Shown here in pieces: positions 1 to 8,700 of a DNA stretch of 63,798 bases (position 1 is the stretch's first letter; the number at the start of each line of letters is the position of its first letter). Both the position numbers and the translations under genes were made by a program. Source of the stretch: Candidatus Zhuqueibacterota bacterium (GTDB lineage: Bacteria; Zhuqueibacterota; Zhuqueibacteria; Oceanimicrobiales; Oceanimicrobiaceae). Location of the stretch: NCBI GenBank assembly GCA_029262005.1, contig JAJDAG010000057.1:1-63798 (forward strand), given 5' to 3'. Below the pieces are notes generated by a model. It was not told the DNA's origin, searched no databases, and saw nothing but the letters and a program-made list of their open reading frames with translations.

Positions 1-1
1 C

Positions 2-193
2 AGCGCCATTCACTATCTGCCCCCGGAAGCTGTGCTCAGTGGCCGTGCTGAGTCGATTCTAAAACAACGAGAGCGAAAACTCGAACAAGCCCGAAAAAAA
101 CGACAACAGAACTACATCAATAATAACAGAAGTACGGTAAATGAAAAAAATACTCACAAACAAAATCTCGCTTGTCAATTGTTAACGTCATGA
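2..193 (+). pseudogene. C-terminal fragment of a transposase/integrase (IS3-like rve domain), cut by the window edge
   Basis: Frame 2 is open from the window edge to a TGA at 191-193 (63 residues). The peptide has the look of the end of an IS3-type DDE integrase core: 'HYLPPEAVLSGRAESILKQR' followed by a Lys/Arg/Gln-rich helix. In that family a 'GYxTPxEVxxGRAEaVLaxR' stretch follows the last catalytic Glu. The catalytic D, D and E residues lie outside the window, so it cannot be said whether the element is intact. No terminal inverted repeat was recognised in the 330 bases after the stop. The family call rests on remembered motifs, not on a search. Confidence 0.55.
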
Positions 194-526
194 CTACCTT
201 ATTTCATAATGCTCTTTTGTCCAATTCACGCTGAACCAAAACATGGCCAAAGCAGAAAATGAGGCCTTCAAAATTGCCAGTGTAGAGAAGTTTACAAGTA
301 ACTCAAGCAGCCATGCACCCTTGACATGAAATATCAAAGTTGGGTGCCACTTGCCTTCAGGCTATGCCTAAGCACCTTTTCAAATAAGCCTAATGTCAGA
401 GAATAAGACAAAATCAGGTAGCGGTTTTGGCAGAAATTTATGGCATGCAAAGGCAATTCATTCTTCACTAAAATATATTCAAGCCAAATGCTGGGTTTGA
501 AAAAATGAGCCCACCCTACGAAACTA
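194..526. other. Intergenic stretch with no recognised gene
   Basis: This gap separates the transposase tail from the metallo-hydrolase gene. A minus-strand open frame enters from 594, but it has no recognisable motif and mostly overlaps the start of the plus-strand hydrolase, so it is treated as a shadow. No clear Shine-Dalgarno, terminator hairpin or insertion-sequence end was seen. Confidence 0.5.
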
Positions 527-1714
527 ATGAAAAAAGCAATTAAAATGATTGGATTTTCTATTGTTACCATAATTGCTCTAATAGCAATTATCACGGCTCT
601 TTTTTTAAATCTTAGTCCTCAATTTGGACAAGAGGCTACCAAAGAGCAAAAACTTGAGTATGCCAAATCAGGGCACTATCAAAAAGGGAAATTCACCAAT
701 CAGAGTCCGAGTCCAATGCACGTAAATTATTGGAAACTAATTAAGAAATTTCTAAAGGAATCGCCAAATAGAAATCCAGCTAAGGATATTAAAGTTGTAA
801 AAATTGACTCGACAATTATTGAAAATCACAGTGATGGAATAACACAATTAACCTGGCTCGGTCACTCCGCATTTTTATTGGAAATGGATGGTAAAAAAAT
901 ACTTCTTGACCCAATGCTAGGAGAAACACCTGCACCACATCCTTTTCTTGGACCTAAACGCTATTCAAAAGAGTTACCTATTGAAGTTGAAAAATTACCT
1001 TTTATTGATGCAATTATTTTGTCTCACGACCATTATGACCACTTAGACTATGAATCAATTCAAAAATTAAAAGGAAAAGTTGGGCAATATTTTACCGCAT
1101 TAGGTGTTGGCAACCACTTAATAGAATGGGGCGTTGCAAAAGAAAAAATCAATGAATTGAATTGGTGGGATAGTATTGAATTTGACAGCATTAAATTGGT
1201 TTGCACGCCTGCCAGACATTTTTCAGGTAGAGGAATATTTGACCGGGCAACTACTCTTTGGTGTTCTTGGGTAATTAAAGGGAAAAAAGACAATATCTTT
1301 TTTAGCGGAGATAGTGGCTATGATACACATTTTAAAGATATTGGAGAAAAATTTGGGCCCTTTGATATATCATTAATGGAATGTGGTCAATACAATATAG
1401 ATTGGAAACTTCTTCATATGATGCCGGAAGAAGCCGTGCAAGCATCAATTGACTTGAGAAGTAAATTAATCTTACCAATTCACTGGGGTGCTTTTACATT
1501 GGCATTTCACGATTGGACAGATCCAGTTGAACGCATTTTAAGTAAAGCCTATGAATTAAATCTGCCTGTAACAACACCCAAAATTGGAGAACCAGTGGTA
1601 GTGGGAGCCACGAATTTCCCTACTGAAAAATGGTGGCCAAAATATATAATGGATGTTCCAAAGAATCGCGAGGGTCATCTGCATAGGCCGGATTATCAAA
1701 TGAAGGCAGAATAA
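527..1714 (+). CDS. Membrane-anchored metallo-beta-lactamase-fold hydrolase, RomA/NAPE-PLD-like
   Basis: 395 aa. Residues 7-28 are a hydrophobic signal/anchor. The metallo-hydrolase fold begins with 'LTWLGHSAFLLEMDGKKILL'. Metal ligands are visible as H167-x-H169-x-D171-H172 (SHDHYDHLDY), H231 in 'TPARHFSGRG', D262 in 'SGDSGY' and H319 in 'PIHWGAF'. The 'ARHFSGRGxFDRxxTLWxSWVI' block is typical of the RomA/NAPE-PLD branch, whose characterised members cleave phosphodiesters of N-acyl phospholipids. The substrate here is unknown. The gene is visibly richer in A+T than the minus-strand genes beside it, is on the opposite strand, and follows a transposase tail, which suggests horizontal acquisition. 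The ATG at 527 lacks a strong ribosome-binding site but gives a complete N-terminal anchor. Confidence 0.88.
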   Translation: MKKAIKMIGFSIVTIIALIAIITALFLNLSPQFGQEATKEQKLEYAKSGHYQKGKFTNQSPSPMHVNYWKLIKKFLKESPNRNPAKDIKVVKIDSTIIENHSDGITQLTWLGHSAFLLEMDGKKILLDPMLGETPAPHPFLGPKRYSKELPIEVEKLPFIDAIILSHDHYDHLDYESIQKLKGKVGQYFTALGVGNHLIEWGVAKEKINELNWWDSIEFDSIKLVCTPARHFSGRGIFDRATTLWCSWVIKGKKDNIFFSGDSGYDTHFKDIGEKFGPFDISLMECGQYNIDWKLLHMMPEEAVQASIDLRSKLILPIHWGAFTLAFHDWTDPVERILSKAYELNLPVTTPKIGEPVVVGATNFPTEKWWPKYIMDVPKNREGHLHRPDYQMKAE

Positions 1715-1800
1715 AGATGGGTAGCAGACCTTGAGACCGAAGATATGGGCCGTTACAAAATCAATGGCATGTATTTCACCACACCTACCGAAAATTTTCC

Positions 1801-4800
1801 TTATTGCACAAGAACCATCTTTCCAGAAAATCTGAAATCGGCCGCAGTCACGCAATAGAGGTAGACGCCGGAAGCCACAGCACGGCCCTGCTCATTGGTG
1901 GCGTCCCAATTGACGAAATGAAAACCAGGCCGGCGTGAACCCTGTAGCAGAGTCTTGACTTTACGGCCCAACAAATCGTACACCACGACTTCAACGGAAG
2001 CGGTAACGGGCAAAGCAAATTCAATGCGTGTTTCCGGGTTGAATGGATTCGGGTAATTCTGGCTTACATGAAACGCGTCAGGCAAGGTGCTGGCATCTTC
2101 AACACCGGTCACCACATCGATTGTCCAACTGAGCGAATCGCTGCTGAAGTTGTCGGACACGCGCACATCCACAGTTTGAGCGGCAAGCGCTTGTTCGCTC
2201 ACAACAAAAGTGTAGCTGTTAGCCAACGAAACCGGTTGGCCATTCAACCGCCAAAAATAGCTCAGGGAATCGCCATCCAGGTCTTCAACTTCGATAGAAA
2301 AAGCGATGGAATCTGCCGGCTCTGCAACAAGATGTAGCGCTTCCGGTTGAAATGCGCGAATAACCGGCGCATGATTAATGCCGGAAACCACCAACCATAC
2401 TTTGGCGTTATTAGAAACCGCCGAGGAAAAATCCTTTATTTCGTAGAAAAAACTGTCGACACCGGCGAATGTCGCATTCGGCTGGTAAGTCACAATTCCC
2501 GTCAGTGAGTCCAAAAAGGCAACTCCATGCAAAGGCAGTTGAGAAATCACAACCGAAGTTGAGTCAACGCCGTCATCGACATCATAATCGTTTCTCAAAA
2601 GATTTATTGTTACGACTGTGTCTGCAGCCACGGAAGCTGAATCATCAACCGCAACCGGCGTATCATTTACCGGCAGCACAACAATGCGAACCAAAGCTTC
2701 ATTAGAAACCAGGCTATCCAGGTCCTGAACGACGTAGAAAAAACTATCGACGCCAAAAAAATTACCGGCCGGCATGTATGTTACAACACCGGTAACCGAG
2801 TCTGGAAAAGCACTGCCAAAACCCGGCTGAGAAGTCAATAAAACTGTTTCTGAAGCAATGCCGCCATCCGCATCGTTGTCATTGTCCAGAATGGGAACGA
2901 TAGCAGTAGAGTCTTCAAAAATGGTAATTTCATCGTTGCGTGCAACCGGTGCCTGTTTCACCTTTTCCGGAACAGTCAGAATTAGTTCAGGCGCGAAATT
3001 AGCCTCTTTCGAGTCGTAACGAATGAGCTCATCGGAACCGCTGCTAATAGCAAAGCTGTAAATACCGGGGCCATCAATAGCAGCCGTGACATTAAAATCA
3101 ACAAAGCTACTTCCGGCCACTGCCGCAACCTGGCCAAGTGGTGAACCAGTCAAAGCCGGGGCATTATCAGCAGTCAAATTGTCCTGCTCCCACGGCGCTA
3201 CTGAACCGAGCAAAGTGTTGGCTGTTTTATAAATAGCGCCACCACTCGTTGCCGCATTGCGGGCGAAAAGCCTTATCTTAGCGTCAACAATCTGGCTGTC
3301 TGAACCTGCTATTTCAAACTTCAGATAGCTTATATATTTACCTTTCTGCACCTTTAGGAAATCGGTTTCGCCAAAATTCTGCTCGCGGGCACTTAACCTG
3401 ACCTGGGCATCAGAGCCAGGCTGATAAGTCAAGTATTCAACCGGCCCGGACGGCAAAACAATGAAGTCAGACATACTTTCACCCGTTCCAGCAGCAGTTG
3501 TGACCACAACTTTTCCGGATGTAGCGCCGGCTGGAACTGTAGTTAAAATCTCGTTTTCCGAAATCACCTGAAAATCGGCCATGGCTTCGTTGAAATACAC
3601 CCCTGTTACATCGACAAAATTCTCACCGGTTATGGCAACAGAGTCGCCGGGCGGCGCCGAAGCCGGTGCAAATACCAGGACGATTGGGGCGAGTGTTGGC
3701 GCCGCAATGATTTCAAAAATCGCATCACTGACATCGGTCACGGTTGCATCGCTGCCATCGGAGATACGAATAAGGCAAAATTGAGATAGCCAGGCAGGCA
3801 CAGTCCAATTAAACTGGCCGTCATTATTGGTTGATGCGAGGATCGTCTGCCAGGCACCACCTGCATCGCTGGAAAATTCAATGCGCACATCATCAATTTG
3901 CCCGGTTGTGTTCCATTTAATTTTATAAGTGGTCTTTTCTTCCAGAATTTCACCGCCGTTAGGCGCTGTGACCAAAATCGTTTTTTGACCATTGCTGATG
4001 GTAAAATTCTTGTTACTGCGGTCAGAAGGAGAACCGTCTGCGGCATCGGCAACGCGAATACGGCACTGCTGCGACTCAACTGCGGGTACAGTCCATTGAT
4101 AAGACCCGGTATCATTCAGACCGGTTGCAACTGAAGTCCAGGTCGAGCCGCCATCCCCGGAAAAATCAATGTCAACCGTCGCCAGACCGGAAGAACTCCA
4201 GGTGATGGTAAATGTGTCTCCGGAAACAAGCGTTTCACCGCCATTGGGGGCAGAAACGCGAACAGTTTCCAACACACTGCTGATGGAAAAATTGTTGTTG
4301 CTGTTATCAGAGGGCGTGCCGTCTGCGGCATCGGCAACACGAATGCGGCACTGCTGCGACTCAACTGCGGGTACAGTCCACTGATAAGACCCGGTATCAT
4401 TCAGACCGGTAGCAACTGAAGTCCAGGTCGAGCCGCCATCCCCGGAAAAATCAATGTCAACATTGGAAATATTCGTCGCATTCCAGGAAATTGCAAACGA
4501 CTGACCTGCAATAAGCGCTTCTCCGCCATCCGGTGCAATTAAAGTGATGCTCTCCTGTGAGCCCCCACCGCCACCATTGGTTTCATACCAATTCAAATCT
4601 CTATCACCACGAATGGCCGCCGCAATATCTTTGTTGCCATCCTTATCAAGATCCGCAATAAACACGGCCCGAGCCACATTTACATTATCAACAGTGACGC
4701 CACTGCCGAAACTGTTATTGCCGTTGTTGAGCCAGGCCGTTACACTATTATCATCAAAGCCGGCCGCAGCGATATCAACGTCACCATCGCCGTCAATATC

Positions 4801-5643
4801 ACCGGCGGAAACCGACCAGGACTGGCCAAAATTCTGTGCGACATTGTTTTCCGAAAAACTTCCACCATTGTTTTTGAACCAATCCACATCACCATTATTG
4901 CGCTGGGTTCGTAAAATATCTTTCTTGCCATCCTGGTTTACATCATAGGCAAACACGCTCCACGAACCGCCGGAACCGACCGTTTTTCGTGTAAAATTTC
5001 CATTGCCGGAATTGCTGTACCAGCGCGTGCTACCTGAACCGCTACCGACAATATCAACTTTGCCATCATTATTAAAATCAGCAACGTAAACCGAATGCGC
5101 CCCGGATACGTTTCCATCCAAAATGTGCTTCACCCAACTACTGCCTTTATTTTCGTACCAGGCTATTTTCCCATCTTCCCAAAGAGCGACAACAACATCG
5201 CCATCACCATCATTGTCAAAATCAGCGGCAGCCACCGATTCGGGGTCCTGACCGCCGGCATCGATAATTTTCTTACTGCTGAAACTGCCGCCATTATTCT
5301 TATACCAAACGACCTCGTCCGTGGTTGGAGAAACACCGAGAATGTCTACTTTGCCATCGCCGTTAAGGTCTTCGGCAAAGGCGCCCCAGGCACTTTGTAA
5401 GGAGCCCAAAGAACGTTGTGAAAATCCGCCGGAACCCGTGCCTTTCCACCAGGAAATCCCTTGAGATGCAGCGGTAACCAGATCTAGTTTACCATCACTA
5501 TCAACGTCCCTGGCGTAAACCCAGTAGGCGCCGCTCAGATTGCTGGACACAACATGTTTTGTGAAATTCGGCTGGGTAAATGCAAGTGTTGTGGTTAACA
5601 ACAAAATCCCTGGCGACAGAAAACGTAAAATGCCCTTCGTCAA
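1801..5643 (-). CDS. Secreted FG-GAP/Ig/tandem-95 multidomain protein with T9SS sorting tail
   Basis: 1280 aa. A signal peptide (about residues 1-23, ending 'LAFTQ') is followed by seven or so FG-GAP/VCBS repeats with 'DxDxDGxxD' calcium loops (about 25-365). Next come three Ig-like repeats of about 95 aa (about 365-645), an IPT/TIG domain (about 650-735), a DNRLRE/CBM96-like jelly roll (about 738-890), two tandem-95 cadherin-like units (about 895-1088), another Ig-like unit, and a type IX sorting module from about 1190 ('QNYPNPFNPETRIEFALP') to the stop. It is probably exported through the outer membrane and displayed or released. No enzymatic motif was seen; a matrix or adhesion role is inferred from the domains. 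The start is TTG, preceded by GGGAGGAA about six bases upstream. It is a paralogue of the next gene. Confidence 0.9.
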   Translation of the reverse strand: MTKGILRFLSPGILLLTTTLAFTQPNFTKHVVSSNLSGAYWVYARDVDSDGKLDLVTAASQGISWWKGTGSGGFSQRSLGSLQSAWGAFAEDLNGDGKVDILGVSPTTDEVVWYKNNGGSFSSKKIIDAGGQDPESVAAADFDNDGDGDVVVALWEDGKIAWYENKGSSWVKHILDGNVSGAHSVYVADFNNDGKVDIVGSGSGSTRWYSNSGNGNFTRKTVGSGGSWSVFAYDVNQDGKKDILRTQRNNGDVDWFKNNGGSFSENNVAQNFGQSWSVSAGDIDGDGDVDIAAAGFDDNSVTAWLNNGNNSFGSGVTVDNVNVARAVFIADLDKDGNKDIAAAIRGDRDLNWYETNGGGGGSQESITLIAPDGGEALIAGQSFAISWNATNISNVDIDFSGDGGSTWTSVATGLNDTGSYQWTVPAVESQQCRIRVADAADGTPSDNSNNNFSISSVLETVRVSAPNGGETLVSGDTFTITWSSSGLATVDIDFSGDGGSTWTSVATGLNDTGSYQWTVPAVESQQCRIRVADAADGSPSDRSNKNFTISNGQKTILVTAPNGGEILEEKTTYKIKWNTTGQIDDVRIEFSSDAGGAWQTILASTNNDGQFNWTVPAWLSQFCLIRISDGSDATVTDVSDAIFEIIAAPTLAPIVLVFAPASAPPGDSVAITGENFVDVTGVYFNEAMADFQVISENEILTTVPAGATSGKVVVTTAAGTGESMSDFIVLPSGPVEYLTYQPGSDAQVRLSAREQNFGETDFLKVQKGKYISYLKFEIAGSDSQIVDAKIRLFARNAATSGGAIYKTANTLLGSVAPWEQDNLTADNAPALTGSPLGQVAAVAGSSFVDFNVTAAIDGPGIYSFAISSGSDELIRYDSKEANFAPELILTVPEKVKQAPVARNDEITIFEDSTAIVPILDNDNDADGGIASETVLLTSQPGFGSAFPDSVTGVVTYMPAGNFFGVDSFFYVVQDLDSLVSNEALVRIVVLPVNDTPVAVDDSASVAADTVVTINLLRNDYDVDDGVDSTSVVISQLPLHGVAFLDSLTGIVTYQPNATFAGVDSFFYEIKDFSSAVSNNAKVWLVVSGINHAPVIRAFQPEALHLVAEPADSIAFSIEVEDLDGDSLSYFWRLNGQPVSLANSYTFVVSEQALAAQTVDVRVSDNFSSDSLSWTIDVVTGVEDASTLPDAFHVSQNYPNPFNPETRIEFALPVTASVEVVVYDLLGRKVKTLLQGSRRPGFHFVNWDATNEQGRAVASGVYLYCVTAADFRFSGKMVLVQ
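4036..4461 (-). repeat. Near-identical direct DNA repeat (2 x 141 bp, 285-bp period) inside the FG-GAP gene
   Basis: Positions 4036-4176 and 4321-4461 differ at only a handful of bases over 141 bp. They encode the second halves of consecutive Ig-like units (residues about 489-536 and 394-441). The 285-bp period equals 95 codons, one domain. The third unit (about 552-646) has diverged. The pattern points to recent domain duplication or gene conversion. Confidence 0.9.
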
Positions 5644-5648
5644 AATAA

Positions 5649-5663
5649 TTCCTCCCGGAGGAA
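5649..5663 (-). promoter_or_regulatory. Palindromic Shine-Dalgarno region before the TTG-start FG-GAP gene
   Basis: The ribosome-binding site (GGGAGGAA on the coding strand) lies inside a perfect palindrome, TTCCTCC-N-GGAGGAA, with 7-bp arms and a one-base centre. In RNA a 5-bp hairpin with a 5-base loop could form and hide the ribosome site of a gene that also uses the weak start TTG. A regulatory role is an inference; the palindrome is seen directly. Confidence 0.45.
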
Positions 5664-5791
5664 AACCCTCAGACCCGTTAAATATTTTATTTTATTGCTA
5701 ATGAGTGGAGATGAGTTTCTAAGCCATTTCAACACAGACAGATAGTTCTATAAAAAAACACGAAACAACGCCTTTGCAAACCATGCAGAGC

Positions 5792-8700
5792 TTACTTCAA
5801 AAATGCCATTCTCCGGGTTTCCTTAAAATCCGCTGCAACGATACGGTAGTAATAAATGCCCGTACTTACAGGCCGCCCGTTGTTATCATTTCCTTCCCAC
5901 GTAACATCGTAATAACCCGCCGGCTTGCGTTCATGAACCAGTGTTCTAACTTCACGCCCCATTACATTGTACACAATCAGCGAGACATCGGCCGTCGTTG
6001 GCAATTGAAAACGAATTCTTGTGCTGGGATTGAATGGATTCGGGTAATTAGGGCTGAGTTCAAACTGCTCGGGAGCAGAGACCAAAACACTCAACGGCCC
6101 GTGCTTTGCCTGCCTGCCGTTAATATTAACACCCTCAATGAGATAATGATAGCGCCGGCCTGTCTGAACATCTTTATCAATAAACTGGTAAGTGCCGCTC
6201 TGATTCGAAGAAAGCAACTCTTTGTTAATGCGAACATATTCCCCATCAATCAAATGCGAACGCAGGACATTAAAGCCCGCGTTGTATGTTTCGCGGCTTG
6301 TGTCCCACTGGATAATATTGCCTGCAAATGCCACAAATCCTGCTGACAAAGTCGCCATTTCCACAGATGTAACGATGTCCAATTGCCAGGCAAGCGAGTC
6401 AGCGGCCAGGCCATCGGACACAGTAACATTCACAGTATAATTTGCAGGCAACCACTCCATTGCGTTGAATTGATATTCAGTCGTTGTGCTCACAAGCCTG
6501 TCTGTAAAACTAACCGGATCCACAATTCTCCAGTTAAAAGCAAGCGTATCGCTATTACCATCTGAAACGTTAATGGAAAAATTGACAAGGCCATCTTGAG
6601 AAATTGCCAGCGTTCGCTCCAGAGGAGAAGATGTTTCAATTACAGGCGGCTGATTTTCTTCCCGAACGACAATCCGTACCGTGGCGGGATTTGAAACCAG
6701 GCCACCCGTATCCTGCACAGTGTAAGTCAGCGAGTCAAGCCCAATGTAGCCGGCAAATGGCGCGTAAGAAATTTCACCCGTAAGAACATGCACAAACAGC
6801 TCGCCATTTTGGGGTGTGTCATGCACACTCACTGTCGTGACGTCCAGCATTTCTTCCGGGTCAAGGTCGTTTGCAAGCACATTTATATCCACAGTTGAAT
6901 CAAGTTCGAGCTGGACGATGTCGTCAACAGCCAGGGGCGGCTGGTTTTCAGTTATTATCCAGATCAGAATCTTACCCTGATTTGACACGGAACCGGAGTC
7001 ATCCTTAACCGTGTAAAACAATGAATCCCTGCCTGAAAAACGCACATCCGGCGTGTAATTAATCGTGCCGGCTGCACCCGTTACAATGGCGGCAGCATTG
7101 CCAAACGGCCCGGAAACGATTTCAACAGAAGAAGAATCCAATTGGCCATCGATATCGGCGTCATTTTGCAAGACCGAGATTTGAATAGTGTGGCCCTGCC
7201 TTAAAGTGTCTACATCCAAAACAGCAACCGGTGCATCATTTATTGAAAGAACTTCAAGGAAAACACGGCTCACATTCGAAATTGCGCCTTTATCATCCAA
7301 AACCGTGTAAAACAGTGAATCTTGACCGAAGAAATTTTCCGCCGGTAAAAAAATAAGGCTGCCGCCTGCACCAACCGTGGCCTGCCCATGCGACGGCCCT
7401 GTAACAATAGCTACAGACTCAACAGCAATTGTGCCATCCGAATCTGCATCATTGTCAAGAACGTTGAGTTGCGTGGACACATCTTCATGCAAGCCAAACC
7501 TGTCATCTTCAGCATAAGGAGACAAATTTCCAATTGCCGGACCGACCACCATAAGCCTGGGTGATGTGACACCCTCCTTTGAACTGTAATCTACTTGATC
7601 GGAAGATTTGGAACGCAGGGCAAAACTGTAAACACCGTCTCCTGTAATCAAAGCTGTGACATCAAAGGCCACCGTATCGCCGATGGCAACAGCCCCAACC
7701 GTATCTACTGGAAAACCACCAACAGTTGGAGCATTGGCGAAACTCAGACCAGCTTCATCCCAAAGTGTTTGACTATCTTTGTAGGTATTGGAAACTCCAA
7801 AAATATTGCCGCCGGAATTGCTTCCATTCAAGACTTCCAGTTGCAAAATGGCTTGATGAGCAGCGCCGGAAAAACCGCTCACATCAAATTTTAAATAACT
7901 CAGGAATTTACCGTTTTCAATCTTGAAGGAAGGCTTATCGCCATAATTTCTGGTTGAATCGGCAACTTTGACCTGGGCATCGTCAGTTGAAAAAAAGAAT
8001 GAAGTGACGGTATCTATTCCGGCAACAATTTGAAAAATTTCATCGCTTTCGCCTGTGCCGGCAAAATTAGTAACTATAAAATTGTCAGATGCAGCGCCTA
8101 ACGGGACCACGGCCGTAATCCTGTCCTCTGCTTCTACTGAAAAGACAGTTGACTTTTTACCCAGAATAACCTCGGTTATTTCCAGAAAATTGCTACCCCT
8201 GATAGTTACGCTGGTGCCCGGCTCACCCTGGCGTGGTTCAAAGGAAGAAATTATCGGGATAAGCGACTCAACAGTGCGCACGGTGAAATTGCTTGCACTT
8301 GAAGCGACAGGCTCACCGTCTTCTGCATCGGAAATACGAATAAGGCAAAATGCAGAATAAATACCCGGCACTGTCCAATTAAAAGAATCCAGATTGGAAA
8401 TGGCATACGCTACTTCATCCCACAAAAGGCCGCCGTTACTCGAAAACTCGATATTGACGCTATCAATTCCCCCAGAACTGGACCATTGTATCTCATAGTT
8501 GCGGCCCTCAACCAAAAGCTCGTTTCCGTTAGGCTGCATGATTTCAAGCGACTGTGGTAATTCGAAGATACTGAAAACCGTGTCACTAACATCCATTCGT
8601 TGGCCGTCGGCAGCATCTGAAACTTTGATCAAACATGCCTGGGACGGAAGTTTTGGCACCGTCCAGTCAAAGCCGCCGGCGTTCTCCGCTGCCATTGCCA

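Noticed and set aside
334-594. Minus-strand 86-codon hydrophobic frame near the left edge
   Set aside because: Overlaps the start of the well-supported metallo-hydrolase gene and has no motif; its hydrophobicity mirrors the anchor codons on the other strand.
3738-4400. Two alternative-frame minus ORFs with similar N-termini ('MIPGLI...')
   Set aside because: They are out-of-frame readings of the duplicated Ig-domain DNA, so their likeness follows from the repeat.
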